64,000 nt of DNA, taken from NCBI RefSeq assembly GCF_007995085.1, contig NZ_VOQS01000003.1, positions 1,984,001-2,048,000 on the forward strand, given 5' to 3'. The notes beneath the pieces are model-generated. The model was not told where the DNA came from and ran no database searches. It worked only from the letters and a program-made list of their open reading frames with translations. The stretch is from Paraburkholderia azotifigens (GTDB lineage Bacteria; Pseudomonadota; Gammaproteobacteria; Burkholderiales; Burkholderiaceae). Made by a program: the position numbers and the translations under genes. This document shows, one piece after another, positions 8,189 through 16,396 of this stretch (the stretch's first letter is position 1; every line of letters begins with the position of its first letter).

Positions 8189-8503
8189 GTGGCTTGGTTT
8201 TGTGTGTTCCTGGCAGGCGTTTTCGAGATTCTCTTCGCCACTGGGCTGAAGTATTGCGCAGGATTCACACGCTTTTGGCCAACGCTCGGCACCGCGCTGT
8301 CGCTGCTGGCCAGCATGACGCTTCTCGCAGCTTCTGTGCGGACTTTACCCATCGGCAGCGCTTATGCGGTGTGGACGGGCATTGGCGCGGCGGGTACCGC
8401 CATTCTTGGCGTCTATCTGTTCGGCGATTCCGCGTCGCCGGCCCGGATGGCTTTTCTCGGGTGCATCGTCGTCGGCGTGATCGGTCTGAAAATCGCTTCG
8501 TAG
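8189..8503 (+). CDS. sugE: SMR-family exporter, SugE/Gdx (guanidinium) type
   Basis: Four-helix small multidrug resistance protein of ~104 residues acting as an antiparallel or dual-topology dimer in the inner membrane. Sequence agrees with the SugE/Gdx subfamily, known to export guanidinium and some quaternary ammonium compounds: essential Glu at position 13 (LAGVFEILFATGLKY), TLPIGSAYAVWTGIGA in helix 3, and the end GVIGLKIAS. An ATG at 8159 would add ten odd residues. The GTG at 8189 is preceded by a perfect GAGGAGG (8174-8180) and gives the normal N-terminus. I found no guanidine riboswitch I could recognise upstream. Confidence 0.92.
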   Translation: MAWFCVFLAGVFEILFATGLKYCAGFTRFWPTLGTALSLLASMTLLAASVRTLPIGSAYAVWTGIGAAGTAILGVYLFGDSASPARMAFLGCIVVGVIGLKIAS

Positions 8504-8570
8504 CCCGGCCTCGCGTTCTGGCGTTGTCATCCGCCACGGCGGTTCAGTCTTACTTTTTGCAGGTTCTTAC

Positions 8571-9794
8571 ATGCTAGACAAGGTTCTGGGCGCAAAGCTC
8601 CAGGTCTGGATGGAGCGCGTTCGAAACGAGCTCGATCTTCCTGTGCGTTTGACTCTATGGAACGGTATCAGTCACGACCTCGGGGTGTTCGATACACCTC
8701 TCGTGTCGGTGCGCATCAATGACATTGGCGCTATCGGCGCATTTCTCGACCCGAGCCTCGATACGCTTGGCGAGGCCTATGTGAGGGAGTCAATGGATAT
8801 CGACGGCAAGGTGGCCGATATCGTCGATGTGGCTTACAAGCTGGCCGCGTTGTCTGCGCCCCCAAGAGGCGGCGCGAGCCTGGCGGGCAAGCTGATGCGC
8901 AAGTTCGCGCATACGAAGAGCGACGACAAGGCGGCAATCCAGTATCACTACGACGTGTCCAACGACTTCTACCGCTTCTGGCTCGACGGGAAGATGGTCT
9001 ATTCGTGCGGCTACTTCGAATACGGTCTCGAAACGCTCGACGAAGCGCAAGAAAAGAAGATCGACCTGATTCTGTCGAAAATAAGGCTCAGGCGCGGGCA
9101 CACACTGCTCGATATCGGGTGCGGCTGGGGTGCGCTGGTCATCAGGGCGGCGCAGCGCTTCGGAACGCATTGCGTCGGCATTACGCTCTCCGAACGACAA
9201 TACGATCTCGCGCTCGAACGGGTTCGCGAAGCGCAGGTCGCCGATCTCGTCGAGATACGGCTTCAGGACTACCGGGACGTGACCGGAAAATTCGACAGGA
9301 TCACGAGCGTCGGCATGTTCGAGCATGTCGGGCGAGACAATCTCGACGAATACTTCTCGCGTGTTCAGTCGTAATTGACCGACAACGGTATTGCGTTGAA
9401 TCACGGCATTACGTCGACCGATGCTGAGAGCGGCGATTCTCCGCACGGCGGCGGTAGCTTCATCGACCGATATGTATTCCCTGCGGGAGAACTGCCGCAC
9501 ATTTCGCTGGCGCTGAAGACGATGCAGTCGGGCGGATTGGAGCCCCTTGACGTCGAGAACCTCCGCCGGCACTACGTCCGTACGCTGGAGCATTGGACCG
9601 AACGTTTCGAAGCGCGGGCGCAGGCCATCCGCGCAATGGTGGGCGAAACTAAATACCGGATCTGGCGCGTGTATCTGGCGGGTTGCGCGCACGCATTCGC
9701 GGTGGACAACGTGTCGATCTTCCAGATCGTATGCCAGAAATCGCGGCAGCCGGCGGCCGTGATTCCCTGGTCGCGTCGCTACATGTACCGCTGA
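8571..9794 (+). pseudogene. cfa: Cyclopropane-fatty-acyl-phospholipid synthase, interrupted by an in-frame stop
   Basis: The frame encodes a CFA synthase, which transfers a methylene group from S-adenosylmethionine to double bonds of membrane phospholipids. The SAM site LDIGCGWG is at residues 180-187, and the conserved FEHVGRDNLDEYFSRV follows. At codon 268 (9372-9374) the sequence reads TAA, after which the same frame continues with the normal C-terminal part, including GGSFIDRYVFPAGELPH. Without the stop the protein would be 407 residues, the usual length. One base change explains the break. Unless TAA is read through or a TTG right behind it reinitiates, the enzyme is dead. The sequence is otherwise well conserved, so the change is recent or a sequencing error. 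Confidence 0.85.
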
Positions 9795-9882
9795 TCCGTT
9801 TCACGATGCGTGGCGTCCGCACGCGCGCCACGCGTTTTGTGAGCTGCCGCCGCATCCATCGTTTCATTCAGGGAGAGGCGAC

Positions 9883-10194
9883 TTGTCATCCACGTTCATC
9901 CCGCTCCTGATGCATTCGGGAAGGTCGACTGAATGCATCATCCACTTCCGCTTACCCATGTCTACCTGTGACGCGCAATTCATCACTGCAGCGGTGGAAC
10001 TGGTTGCCGACTGTTTCGAGGTCGAACTCGCGTGGTCCCGCATTGAAGAACGCCGCGCGATGTGCGTCGTGCCGTGTGAAGTCGGTGAAGCGTTCCTGAA
10101 CGCGCTGCACGATGCGCTGATCTTCGCTTCCGGGCAAGGGCAGCAGCAAGTTCACTTTTGCACGGACGAAACGAAACCTCCACACCCGCGATGA
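9883..10194 (+). CDS. Small protein of unknown function
   Basis: 103 residues from a TTG at 9883, preceded by a good AGGGAGAGG (9870-9878); an ATG at 9958 is an alternative giving 78 residues. The central part is helical and acidic (AAVELVADCFEVELAWSRIEERR). I recognise no family. It follows the broken cfa gene by ~90 bases in the same direction. A strong hairpin overlaps its last codons. Confidence 0.45.
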   Translation: MSSTFIPLLMHSGRSTECIIHFRLPMSTCDAQFITAAVELVADCFEVELAWSRIEERRAMCVVPCEVGEAFLNALHDALIFASGQGQQQVHFCTDETKPPHPR

Positions 10195-10212
10195 TCGCGG
10201 AGCGTGGAGGTT
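10175..10212. repeat. Strong inverted repeat (hairpin)
   Basis: AACCTCCAC (10175-10183) pairs with GTGGAGGTT (10204-10212), and an inner CGCGAT/ATCGCG extends the stem. It overlaps the last codons of the small protein gene and lies beyond the end of the convergent TehA-like gene. No T-run, so a termination role is only possible. Confidence 0.5.
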
Positions 10213-10230
10213 GATGTGACGCGAGACCTG

Positions 10231-10255
10231 CTGCGGCATGACATTCATGCCGCAG
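10231..10255 (-). terminator. Hairpin downstream of the TehA/SLAC1-like gene
   Basis: Perfect 10-bp stem CTGCGGCATG/CATGCCGCAG with loop ACATT, nine bases beyond the stop of the minus-strand gene. A T-run is missing. Position and stem strength suggest transcript end or 3' protection. Confidence 0.55.
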
Positions 10256-10264
10256 CGCGCTTGC

Positions 10265-11254
10265 TTACGCGGCGAGAAGGCGGCCGTTGAACAGGAAGTG
10301 CAGCGTCCGGACGAACAGCACGGCGATCGCAATGGTCAGAAGCGCGAGCAGAGCGATGGCGATGACCGTGACGGGCCAGGCTTGCACGAACATCGAGTAC
10401 TTCAGCGACGCGCTCGTCAACGCGGCCATCGGAAAGCTGATCGCCCACCAGCCAGCCGCAAACGGGATGCCCTTACGGAACACCTTGAACGCCAGCGTGA
10501 CGAACACGAACAGACCGAAGTAGAAAAGCAGACCCGCAAACATATCGACGTGCTGCGTGAAGTTCGTGTACGCAAGGAAGCCGACTTCGAACGGCGCGAT
10601 CAGAATCACCATCGAAGGCACCATCCCGACGGGCAGCGGCTCGTGATGGATCAGGCGCGACATGATCATCGTGAAGAACAGCAGCGCGATCATCGCGCCA
10701 ACGGCGAGCCCGAACAGGTTGACTTCATGCGCCCATGGCATCGGCATCGTGCCGCCGGCCACGGCAATATCGAGTGTCGCCACGCCCGGGATCAGCCACG
10801 CCGGAACCGCGTGGCCCGCGTCGATCTTGCCCTGCAGCAAACGGCTCGCGATCACGAACGAGAGCGCCACCGTGCTGATGGTGCCGATGGTCCAGACCAC
10901 TTCGGAAAGCAACAGGCTGACGGGCGCGATGACGGACGACAGCAGCAGGATCGCAATCGTGATCGTGCCGAAAAAGTTGCCTGCAATCGGGTGACGGAAC
11001 TCGCCGGCCACTGCGCCGGGATGTTTGAACCATTTAACGAGGTATCCGCCGCCGAGTAGCAGGAAAACGGCGACGGCGAGCGTGCCGATTGCGCCAGAGA
11101 TATAAGGGCTCACGCCGAATTCGTGGCTCGTGATCCGCCACGCGAGGGAGAGGCCGGCAATACCCATGACAGAGCCAAACAGGTTCACTGGCAGATTCTT
11201 GATGGAAGCGCTATTTCGGACAACTTGTGAGTTAGGGGAAGAGAGCGTGGACAT
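10265..11254 (-). CDS. SLAC1/TehA-family (TDT) transporter or anion channel
   Basis: About 329 residues with ten hydrophobic helices, matching the tellurite-resistance/dicarboxylate transporter (TDT) fold of TehA and plant SLAC1. The start of the fold, LPVNLFGSVMGIAGLSLAWR, and the GWWAISFPMAALTSASLKY helix near the end are typical. Members move anions, sulfite or C4-dicarboxylates, or excrete toxic anions; the substrate here is not known. The ATG at 11278 has no ribosome-binding site, while the ATG at 11254 is preceded by AGGAGG (11261-11266 on the opposite strand). It follows an AraC/DJ-1 regulator in the same direction after 178 bases, which may control it. Confidence 0.88.
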   Translation of the reverse strand: MSTLSSPNSQVVRNSASIKNLPVNLFGSVMGIAGLSLAWRITSHEFGVSPYISGAIGTLAVAVFLLLGGGYLVKWFKHPGAVAGEFRHPIAGNFFGTITIAILLLSSVIAPVSLLLSEVVWTIGTISTVALSFVIASRLLQGKIDAGHAVPAWLIPGVATLDIAVAGGTMPMPWAHEVNLFGLAVGAMIALLFFTMIMSRLIHHEPLPVGMVPSMVILIAPFEVGFLAYTNFTQHVDMFAGLLFYFGLFVFVTLAFKVFRKGIPFAAGWWAISFPMAALTSASLKYSMFVQAWPVTVIAIALLALLTIAIAVLFVRTLHFLFNGRLLAA

Positions 11255-11432
11255 GATGAACCTCCTGAATATTTTCAATCGCGACCGGGCGAGGACCCGA
11301 TGTCTTGAGACAGATTCTGGTTCATCAACCGCGTGGCCGAAAGTGGCGCAGCGATCAAATTTCGGCCATCGAAGGACATGGAACGGCCAGTCGGCCAGAA
11401 GACGCTCTGTCGTTCGCCCGGACCCGCCACGC

Positions 11433-12356
11433 TCAGCGGTCGAGCGGCGTTGTGCCGAGAACAGCCGTCATGTTTCGCCTGAGTGTCTGCGCTCCGCTGA
11501 AGCCGCACAACTGGGCGATTTGCGCAATGGAGTGAGTGGATTGGACGAGCAATCGCATCGCGCGCATGACGCGCTGCGTACGCACGAATTCGAGCGGCGT
11601 GGCGCCCGTTTCGCGGACGAACACGCGTGCGAAATGGCGCTCGCTCATCCCGGCGCGAGCGGCGAGGCGGGACACACAAAGATTCGCCGACAGGTGCGAC
11701 AGGATGTAGTGCTGAAGTTCGCGGATGCAGGCGCGTTGGCCCATCCGAAGACAGGGTCGTGCAGCCCGTTTCACTGGAGTTCGGCAGCACGTGTCGAGAC
11801 GTTGAGCAAGTTGCGACGCAGTGAACTGTCCGAAGTCGTCTCTGACGAGTTCAAGCGCAAGCTCGACGCCGGATTCCGCGCCGAACGCCGTCAAGAGCTT
11901 GCCGTCGCGTACGAAGGATTGATCGGACCTCGCGAAGACGGCCGGCCATCGTTTCGAGAACCGCCGAAGCGCGGCGGGGTGGAGTGCGACCGTGCATCCG
12001 TCGAGCAGGCCCGCGCTCGCAAGCAACGATACCGCCTCGCCGACTGCGCCGATGCGGCGCGCCCTTTTCCCCGCAGCGCCGATCCATTCGACGAGCGCGG
12101 AAGCGGTCGGCGACGGGTCCGATTCGCCGCCCGCGACCAGCAGCGTGTCGAAATCGGGCGCGGTGTTTGCAATGGTCGAATCGGCCATCACGGCGAGACC
12201 GCCTTTCCCCGTCACATGCGGGACGTCCAGCCCGATCAACTGAAACCGGTAGTGGTCGCGGCTGATAGCGTTCTCGTCGAGCAGGCTAAGCGTGTCCATT
12301 GCCGCAACAAGGTCCGACGCCCTGTGACGCGGCAGGACGAGGATTCCGATATGCAT
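11433..12356 (-). CDS. AraC-family regulator with DJ-1/PfpI-like domain
   Basis: 307 residues from the ATG at 12356, which has AGGGG in front and begins MHIGILVLPRHRASD. The longer open frame upstream is not coding in style. An N-terminal DJ-1/PfpI-like domain (~1-185) has GAVGEAVSLLASAGLL where relatives carry the nucleophilic Cys; here the Cys is replaced by Glu, so this copy is probably purely a ligand-sensing domain. The C-terminus has two helix-turn-helix motifs, AGMSERHFARVFVRETG and IAQLCGFSGAQTLRR. It is a diverged second example of the regulator at 6907-7911. Likely target: the TehA-like gene immediately downstream. Confidence 0.88.
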   Translation of the reverse strand: MHIGILVLPRHRASDLVAAMDTLSLLDENAISRDHYRFQLIGLDVPHVTGKGGLAVMADSTIANTAPDFDTLLVAGGESDPSPTASALVEWIGAAGKRARRIGAVGEAVSLLASAGLLDGCTVALHPAALRRFSKRWPAVFARSDQSFVRDGKLLTAFGAESGVELALELVRDDFGQFTASQLAQRLDTCCRTPVKRAARPCLRMGQRACIRELQHYILSHLSANLCVSRLAARAGMSERHFARVFVRETGATPLEFVRTQRVMRAMRLLVQSTHSIAQIAQLCGFSGAQTLRRNMTAVLGTTPLDR

Positions 12357-12404
12357 CGTTGCCCCTGATTCGTTGAATGCAATCGAGTGTATGGCCGTGA
12401 TGCG

Positions 12405-12420
12405 ATGCCGATCGCGGCAT
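12405..12420. promoter_or_regulatory. Palindrome in the divergent regulator/redoxin promoter region
   Basis: ATGCCG-ATCG-CGGCAT, six-base arms around a 4-base spacer, 49 bases upstream of the AraC-type start. A candidate operator only; no second copy was noticed nearby. Confidence 0.3.
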
Positions 12421-12630
12421 GGCGCTTTGTTGACGCGTTGTGTCCGTAAATGACGCCGCGTGCGCAGCGCATCGGATAGGGTATCGGCATGCGTGTGCCG
12501 GGATGGCCGTTCGATGTCCATCTTTGGCTCGCGTTCGAATCTCGCGTGCATGGACTCCATCGCGCTGCCGGCCGAGAATGCTTGTCAGTTTGCAGTGCGC
12601 CGTAAGCACGCAGATATCCGGACTATATTG

Positions 12631-12915
12631 ATGGAGAAGGAAGTGACGCCCATAACGCTATATCACGATGGCTGCTCGATCTGCGTCGCAGTGGTCGAGA
12701 GCATCGATACGTTGATCGACAAGGCCCGCTTTGCGCTGCGCGTCGTCAATCTGTCGGAGCGGCGAGATGCGGTAGCAGAAGCCGAAGCGCTACACGTATC
12801 GCGTTTGCCGTCGCTCGTGTTCGGCGGCCAGGTGATCGAGATCGACCCGCATGCACCGATTTCAGAGTTCAGGGAGCCTCAGCTGCACGTCGGTCCCTCG
12901 CCGGAAAGCCTTTGA
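12631..12915 (+). CDS. Small thioredoxin/glutaredoxin-like protein
   Basis: About 90-94 residues starting with a beta strand and a CxxC site, ITLYHDGCSICVAVVE, then a second strand (RFALRVVNLSE) and LPSLVFGGQVIEID, which places a Pro where thioredoxin-fold proteins have the cis-Pro loop. It therefore looks like a one-domain redoxin. The ATG at 12631 has no ribosome-binding site; a GTG at 12643 is preceded by GGAG at 6 bases and may be the true start. It is followed at 80 bases by a hydrolase gene in the same direction. Partner and function unknown. Confidence 0.7.
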   Translation: MEKEVTPITLYHDGCSICVAVVESIDTLIDKARFALRVVNLSERRDAVAEAEALHVSRLPSLVFGGQVIEIDPHAPISEFREPQLHVGPSPESL

Positions 12916-12994
12916 CCCGTGGGGTCCTACTTTCGCGGGGTCGCGATCGAATCGCTGTCAACGTCCCGCCACTTCCTGAAAGAGTGCTGAAGCC

Positions 12995-13777
12995 ATGCCA
13001 ATATTGCACGTCAACGATGTCGACCTCAGCGTCGCGATAGAAGGGAAGGGGCCGCCGCTGCTGTTTCTTCACGGGCTCGGCGCGAGCGGGCGAGTGTGGT
13101 CGAAGGAGGTCGAGTCGTTCAAGCCGTATTTCACGACGATCGCAATCGACGCGCGAGGTCATGGCGAATCGGCGCGTCCCGCGCACTATACGCTCGACGA
13201 CCATATCGACGACGCCGCAGGCGTTCTCGATGTGCTCGGATTGACGGACGCTCGCGTCATTGGGTCATCGATGGGCAGTTACGTCGCGCAGGGTCTCGCT
13301 GCGAGATACCCTGCGCGCATTCACAGCCTGGTGCTCATCGTGCCGAAGTGTCATGGCGAGACATCGTCATCGGCGCGGCTGATCGCGGAACATGCCGACG
13401 AGTTCAAGGGCATGACACATGACGAGCAGCAGGAATATCTTCTGAAGCTGTCCTTTGGCCCTTACGCGAGCGAGCCAATGCAGGCGGCGTGGATCAGTGA
13501 AGAGCGCCGCTTTCCATTGACGCCCCCGGAATGGGACTCGGCCGCAACGGCATTGGCGGGTTTCGATCTGAGGCCGATGCTGCCGCGCATCAACGCTAAT
13601 ACGCTGGTCATTTCAGGGCGCTACGACCGGCTCAACACCGTGCAGGACGGTCAGGAATGCGCGAGCCTGATTTCCGATGTGGAATTCGTCGAGATGAAGC
13701 GTTCGGGGCATTTTCCCAACGTCGAAGAGCCGAAGCTCTACATCACGTTGCTGCATGAGTTTCTCGCAGGCTGGTGA
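12995..13777 (+). CDS. Alpha/beta-fold hydrolase
   Basis: 260 residues with the full alpha/beta hydrolase set: oxyanion-hole motif FLHGLGASG (residues 24-32), nucleophile elbow GSSMG with Ser92, acid Asp211 (SGRYDRLNT) and base His239 (RSGHFPNVEEP). The overall look is close to 3-oxoadipate enol-lactonase/PcaD-like and related esterases, but no pathway neighbours support an aromatic-degradation role. Probably a soluble cytoplasmic esterase or lactonase; substrate unknown. Confidence 0.88.
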   Translation: MPILHVNDVDLSVAIEGKGPPLLFLHGLGASGRVWSKEVESFKPYFTTIAIDARGHGESARPAHYTLDDHIDDAAGVLDVLGLTDARVIGSSMGSYVAQGLAARYPARIHSLVLIVPKCHGETSSSARLIAEHADEFKGMTHDEQQEYLLKLSFGPYASEPMQAAWISEERRFPLTPPEWDSAATALAGFDLRPMLPRINANTLVISGRYDRLNTVQDGQECASLISDVEFVEMKRSGHFPNVEEPKLYITLLHEFLAGW

Positions 13778-14157
13778 TGAGGTGTCTATCGAAACGAGAG
13801 ATGTTGAAGTTCAAAACATGCGCCCCCGGCGCACCAGGCTGCTCATGAACGAACGCTCGTCAACCTGGCGAAGCAGTGCGGTTCGAACACTCAAACTTCC
13901 GATATATATTTTTTCTTAAGCTGTTCTTCAGTAAATCCTCGAGTGATTTTCGCGCAATCACGAGTCGATACCTTTCATTCGGAAAGGCGACATTGAACAT
14001 TAATGGAAATCCCGCATAAGAATCGCAATGCAGCGAAAGCGGCGAGAAGGGTAACGCCTCATAAAATCGCGCCATAGAGAAGAAAAGGGCGGCAGAGAAA
14101 CTCCGCCGCGAGTCCACGTTTGCGGCCGCCCGCATCAACTCAAAATGGGAGGTCAGT
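13778..14157. other. Intergenic region, AT-richer than average
   Basis: 380 bases before the two-component operon. It contains T- and A-rich tracts near 13900-13925 and the ribosome-binding site GGGAGGT (14149-14155) of the kinase gene. A minus-strand frame (13860 to ~14150) stays open but lacks a start with a ribosome-binding site and any family resemblance. The two-component promoter should lie here; I cannot assign it. Confidence 0.45.
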
Positions 14158-15537
14158 GTGGCGTTAAGTCTGCGCGCCCGATTGCTTTTATGGTTGATGG
14201 TGCCGCTTGCCGCGTTTGTCGTCGTGACGGCGCTCGTGTCATATGACGCGGTACGCCATACCGCCGATCTCGCGCAGGATGCCGCGTTGCTGTCGTCCGC
14301 GCGGACCATAGGCGAAGATATCGATTGGGACGACGGCAGGCTCACTGCGAACATTCCTCCGGCCGCACTCGAAATATTCGAGTCGCCGTATCAGGATCAG
14401 GTGTTCTACAAGGTGGTGGTCGCGGGCAAGGAACTGCTGGGTGGCAATCCGGAACTCGAAGGACCGTCGCGCGAATCATCGCAGCCCGTGTTTTACGATT
14501 CGACACTGGACGGCCGGCAAATTCGCGTCGTTGCTTACGTTCGACAACTATACGACTCCGGCAAGGTCGAGCCGGTGATGGTTATCGTCGGCAAGACACA
14601 GGCGTCGCGTCACGCCATGCTCGAACAACTGTGGCGACCACAGTTCCTGCGCGAATGCCTGATGCTCGCGCTCGTGGCTGCACTCGTGCCGCTCGGGTTG
14701 ACTGTCGAACTGCGTCCGTTGATGAAACTCAAGGACGACCTGACCGACCGTTTGCCGATGCAGATCGAACCGATGCGTGCTGAAGGATTGCCATGGGAGT
14801 TGCGGCCCATCGTCGATGCCATCAATCAATGTATTGCGCAGCTCAAGGTTCATACCGCGACGCAGCGCCAGTTCATTGCCGATGCCGCGCATCAGTTGCG
14901 TACGCCGTTGACCCTGCTCGACACGCAGATCCAGTATGCGACCCGGCGCGAACATGACGGCCTTGTGCTCGCCGATGTGCTCGAGGGCATGCGCCGCAGC
15001 ACGCGCAAGATGACCGATATGACCAACCAGCTTCTCCTTCTCGCGCGGGCCGAGTCGTCGCCGAGTTGCGTGCATGACAAGGTGGATATGTCGGCAGTCG
15101 TGGCGTCTGTGCTCGAAGACCTGATCGTCGCCGCTCAACGGCGCGCGATCGATCTGGGCGCCGATGTTGCCGATGGAGACGCCGATAAGGTGTACGTGGA
15201 AGGCAGCGCAAATCTTCTGCATGCACTTGTCGCGAATCTCGTCGACAACGCAATCCGTTACACGCAGGAGGGTGGACAGGTCACCGCGCTATGCAAGCGT
15301 GACGGCGAGCATGTCGTGTTTCAGGTTGTCGATAACGGACCGGGCATTCCGGCTGAAGCGCGAGCTCATGTGTTCGAGCGCTTCTATCGTGGTACGGCGC
15401 CCGTCGAAGGAACAGGGCTGGGTCTGTCCATCGTGCGTGAAATCGCGCACCTGCACCATGGAACCGTTGCTCTCGGTCAGGGAGCCGACAGCACGGGTCT
15501 GGTTGTCAGCGTGCAATTGCCTGCGTGGCGTAATTGA
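14158..15537 (+). CDS. Sensor histidine kinase, TctE-like
   Basis: 459 residues. An N-terminal membrane helix (~8-28) is followed by a ~130-residue periplasmic sensor of the 2CSK_N type, a second membrane helix (~165-185), then HisKA with H245 (FIADAAHQLRTP) and a HATPase domain (NLVDNAIRYT, DNGPGIP, GTGLGLSIV). Architecture and motifs match TctE, which senses tricarboxylates, and relatives sensing other organic acids. The start is GTG at 14158 with GGGAGGT upstream. The regulator gene begins 10 bases after the stop and a porin follows, so the system may set porin expression in response to an extracellular organic acid (inference). Confidence 0.92.
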   Translation: MALSLRARLLLWLMVPLAAFVVVTALVSYDAVRHTADLAQDAALLSSARTIGEDIDWDDGRLTANIPPAALEIFESPYQDQVFYKVVVAGKELLGGNPELEGPSRESSQPVFYDSTLDGRQIRVVAYVRQLYDSGKVEPVMVIVGKTQASRHAMLEQLWRPQFLRECLMLALVAALVPLGLTVELRPLMKLKDDLTDRLPMQIEPMRAEGLPWELRPIVDAINQCIAQLKVHTATQRQFIADAAHQLRTPLTLLDTQIQYATRREHDGLVLADVLEGMRRSTRKMTDMTNQLLLLARAESSPSCVHDKVDMSAVVASVLEDLIVAAQRRAIDLGADVADGDADKVYVEGSANLLHALVANLVDNAIRYTQEGGQVTALCKRDGEHVVFQVVDNGPGIPAEARAHVFERFYRGTAPVEGTGLGLSIVREIAHLHHGTVALGQGADSTGLVVSVQLPAWRN

Positions 15538-15547
15538 GGAAGACGCG

Positions 15548-16219
15548 GTGAAACTTCTGCTTGTCGAAGATAACGCTGAACTGGCTCATTGGATCGTCAA
15601 TCTGCTGCGGGCGGAGAATTTCGTGGTGGATAGCGTCCCCGATGCCGAACACGCCGACGCTATTCTCGGTAATCAAAGTTATGACGTCGTGCTGCTCGAT
15701 ATGCGTCTGCCGAGCATGAGCGGAAAAGATCTGCTGAGCCGATTGCGGCGGCGCGGCGACAACGTGCCGATCCTGATGCTGACCGCGCACGGATCAATCG
15801 ACGACAAGGTCGATTGCTTCAGCGCCGGGGCAGATGACTACGTCGTCAAACCCTTCGATGCACGCGAGCTCGTTGCGCGAATCAAGGCGATCGTGCGACG
15901 CCAGTCGTCCGAAAAGGCCGTGTCACTGGTCTGCGGCGACTTGCATTATCAGTTCAACACGCGTGAGTTTAGTCAAAAGGATGCGCCGCTTCCGCTGCGT
16001 CGCCGCGAGCATGCGATCCTCGAAACGCTGATGCTGCGACGAGGCAAAACCGTGTCCAAAGCGACGTTAGTGGAATGCATATTCAGTCTCGATGACGAAC
16101 CGAGCGTCGATGCGATCGATATCTATATCCATCGACTACGAAAGCATCTTTCGACGTCGACTGCCCAGATCATGACGTTGCGCGGACTCGGTTATATCTT
16201 GCGCACGCGAGACGCATGA
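15548..16219 (+). CDS. OmpR-type response regulator, TctD/QseB-like
   Basis: 223 residues: receiver domain with acidic pair E7/D8, phospho-acceptor D51 (DVVLLDMRLPSMSG) and conserved Lys in VVKPF near residue 101, then a winged-helix OmpR DNA-binding domain (LRRREHAILETLML ... IDIYIHRLRKHL). The start is a GTG at 15548 with GAGGA (15536-15540) overlapping the kinase stop; the longer upstream frame is a shadow. Cognate to the preceding kinase. The porin promoter directly downstream is the obvious candidate target. Confidence 0.93.
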   Translation: MKLLLVEDNAELAHWIVNLLRAENFVVDSVPDAEHADAILGNQSYDVVLLDMRLPSMSGKDLLSRLRRRGDNVPILMLTAHGSIDDKVDCFSAGADDYVVKPFDARELVARIKAIVRRQSSEKAVSLVCGDLHYQFNTREFSQKDAPLPLRRREHAILETLMLRRGKTVSKATLVECIFSLDDEPSVDAIDIYIHRLRKHLSTSTAQIMTLRGLGYILRTRDA

Positions 16220-16396
16220 ACATGCTGATGGAGGGACGTTCACACATCCGTAAATCTACTTAGACATGCCAGGTGGTCGCGATAGCGTCGTGAAGGATTG
16301 GGCTCGCTAGCATTGAGACATGCCTCGATCGGATTCTAAGAAACCGGGGCACAAGAAACGAACAGAATCTCAACGCAGCAACTAGAGGAGACAATC

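Noticed and set aside
9375..9794. Separate gene starting behind the cfa stop codon
   Set aside because: It is the C-terminal part of the same CFA synthase in the same frame; TTG at 9375 has no ribosome-binding site of its own.
10238..11059. 273-residue plus-strand frame
   Set aside because: Highly charged antisense shadow of the SLAC1/TehA-like gene, whose membrane helices are clear.
13860..14354. 164-residue minus-strand frame before the two-component operon
   Set aside because: Overlaps the histidine kinase start. The remaining part has no start with a ribosome-binding site and no recognised family, although its AT-rich end leaves a slight chance of an old remnant.
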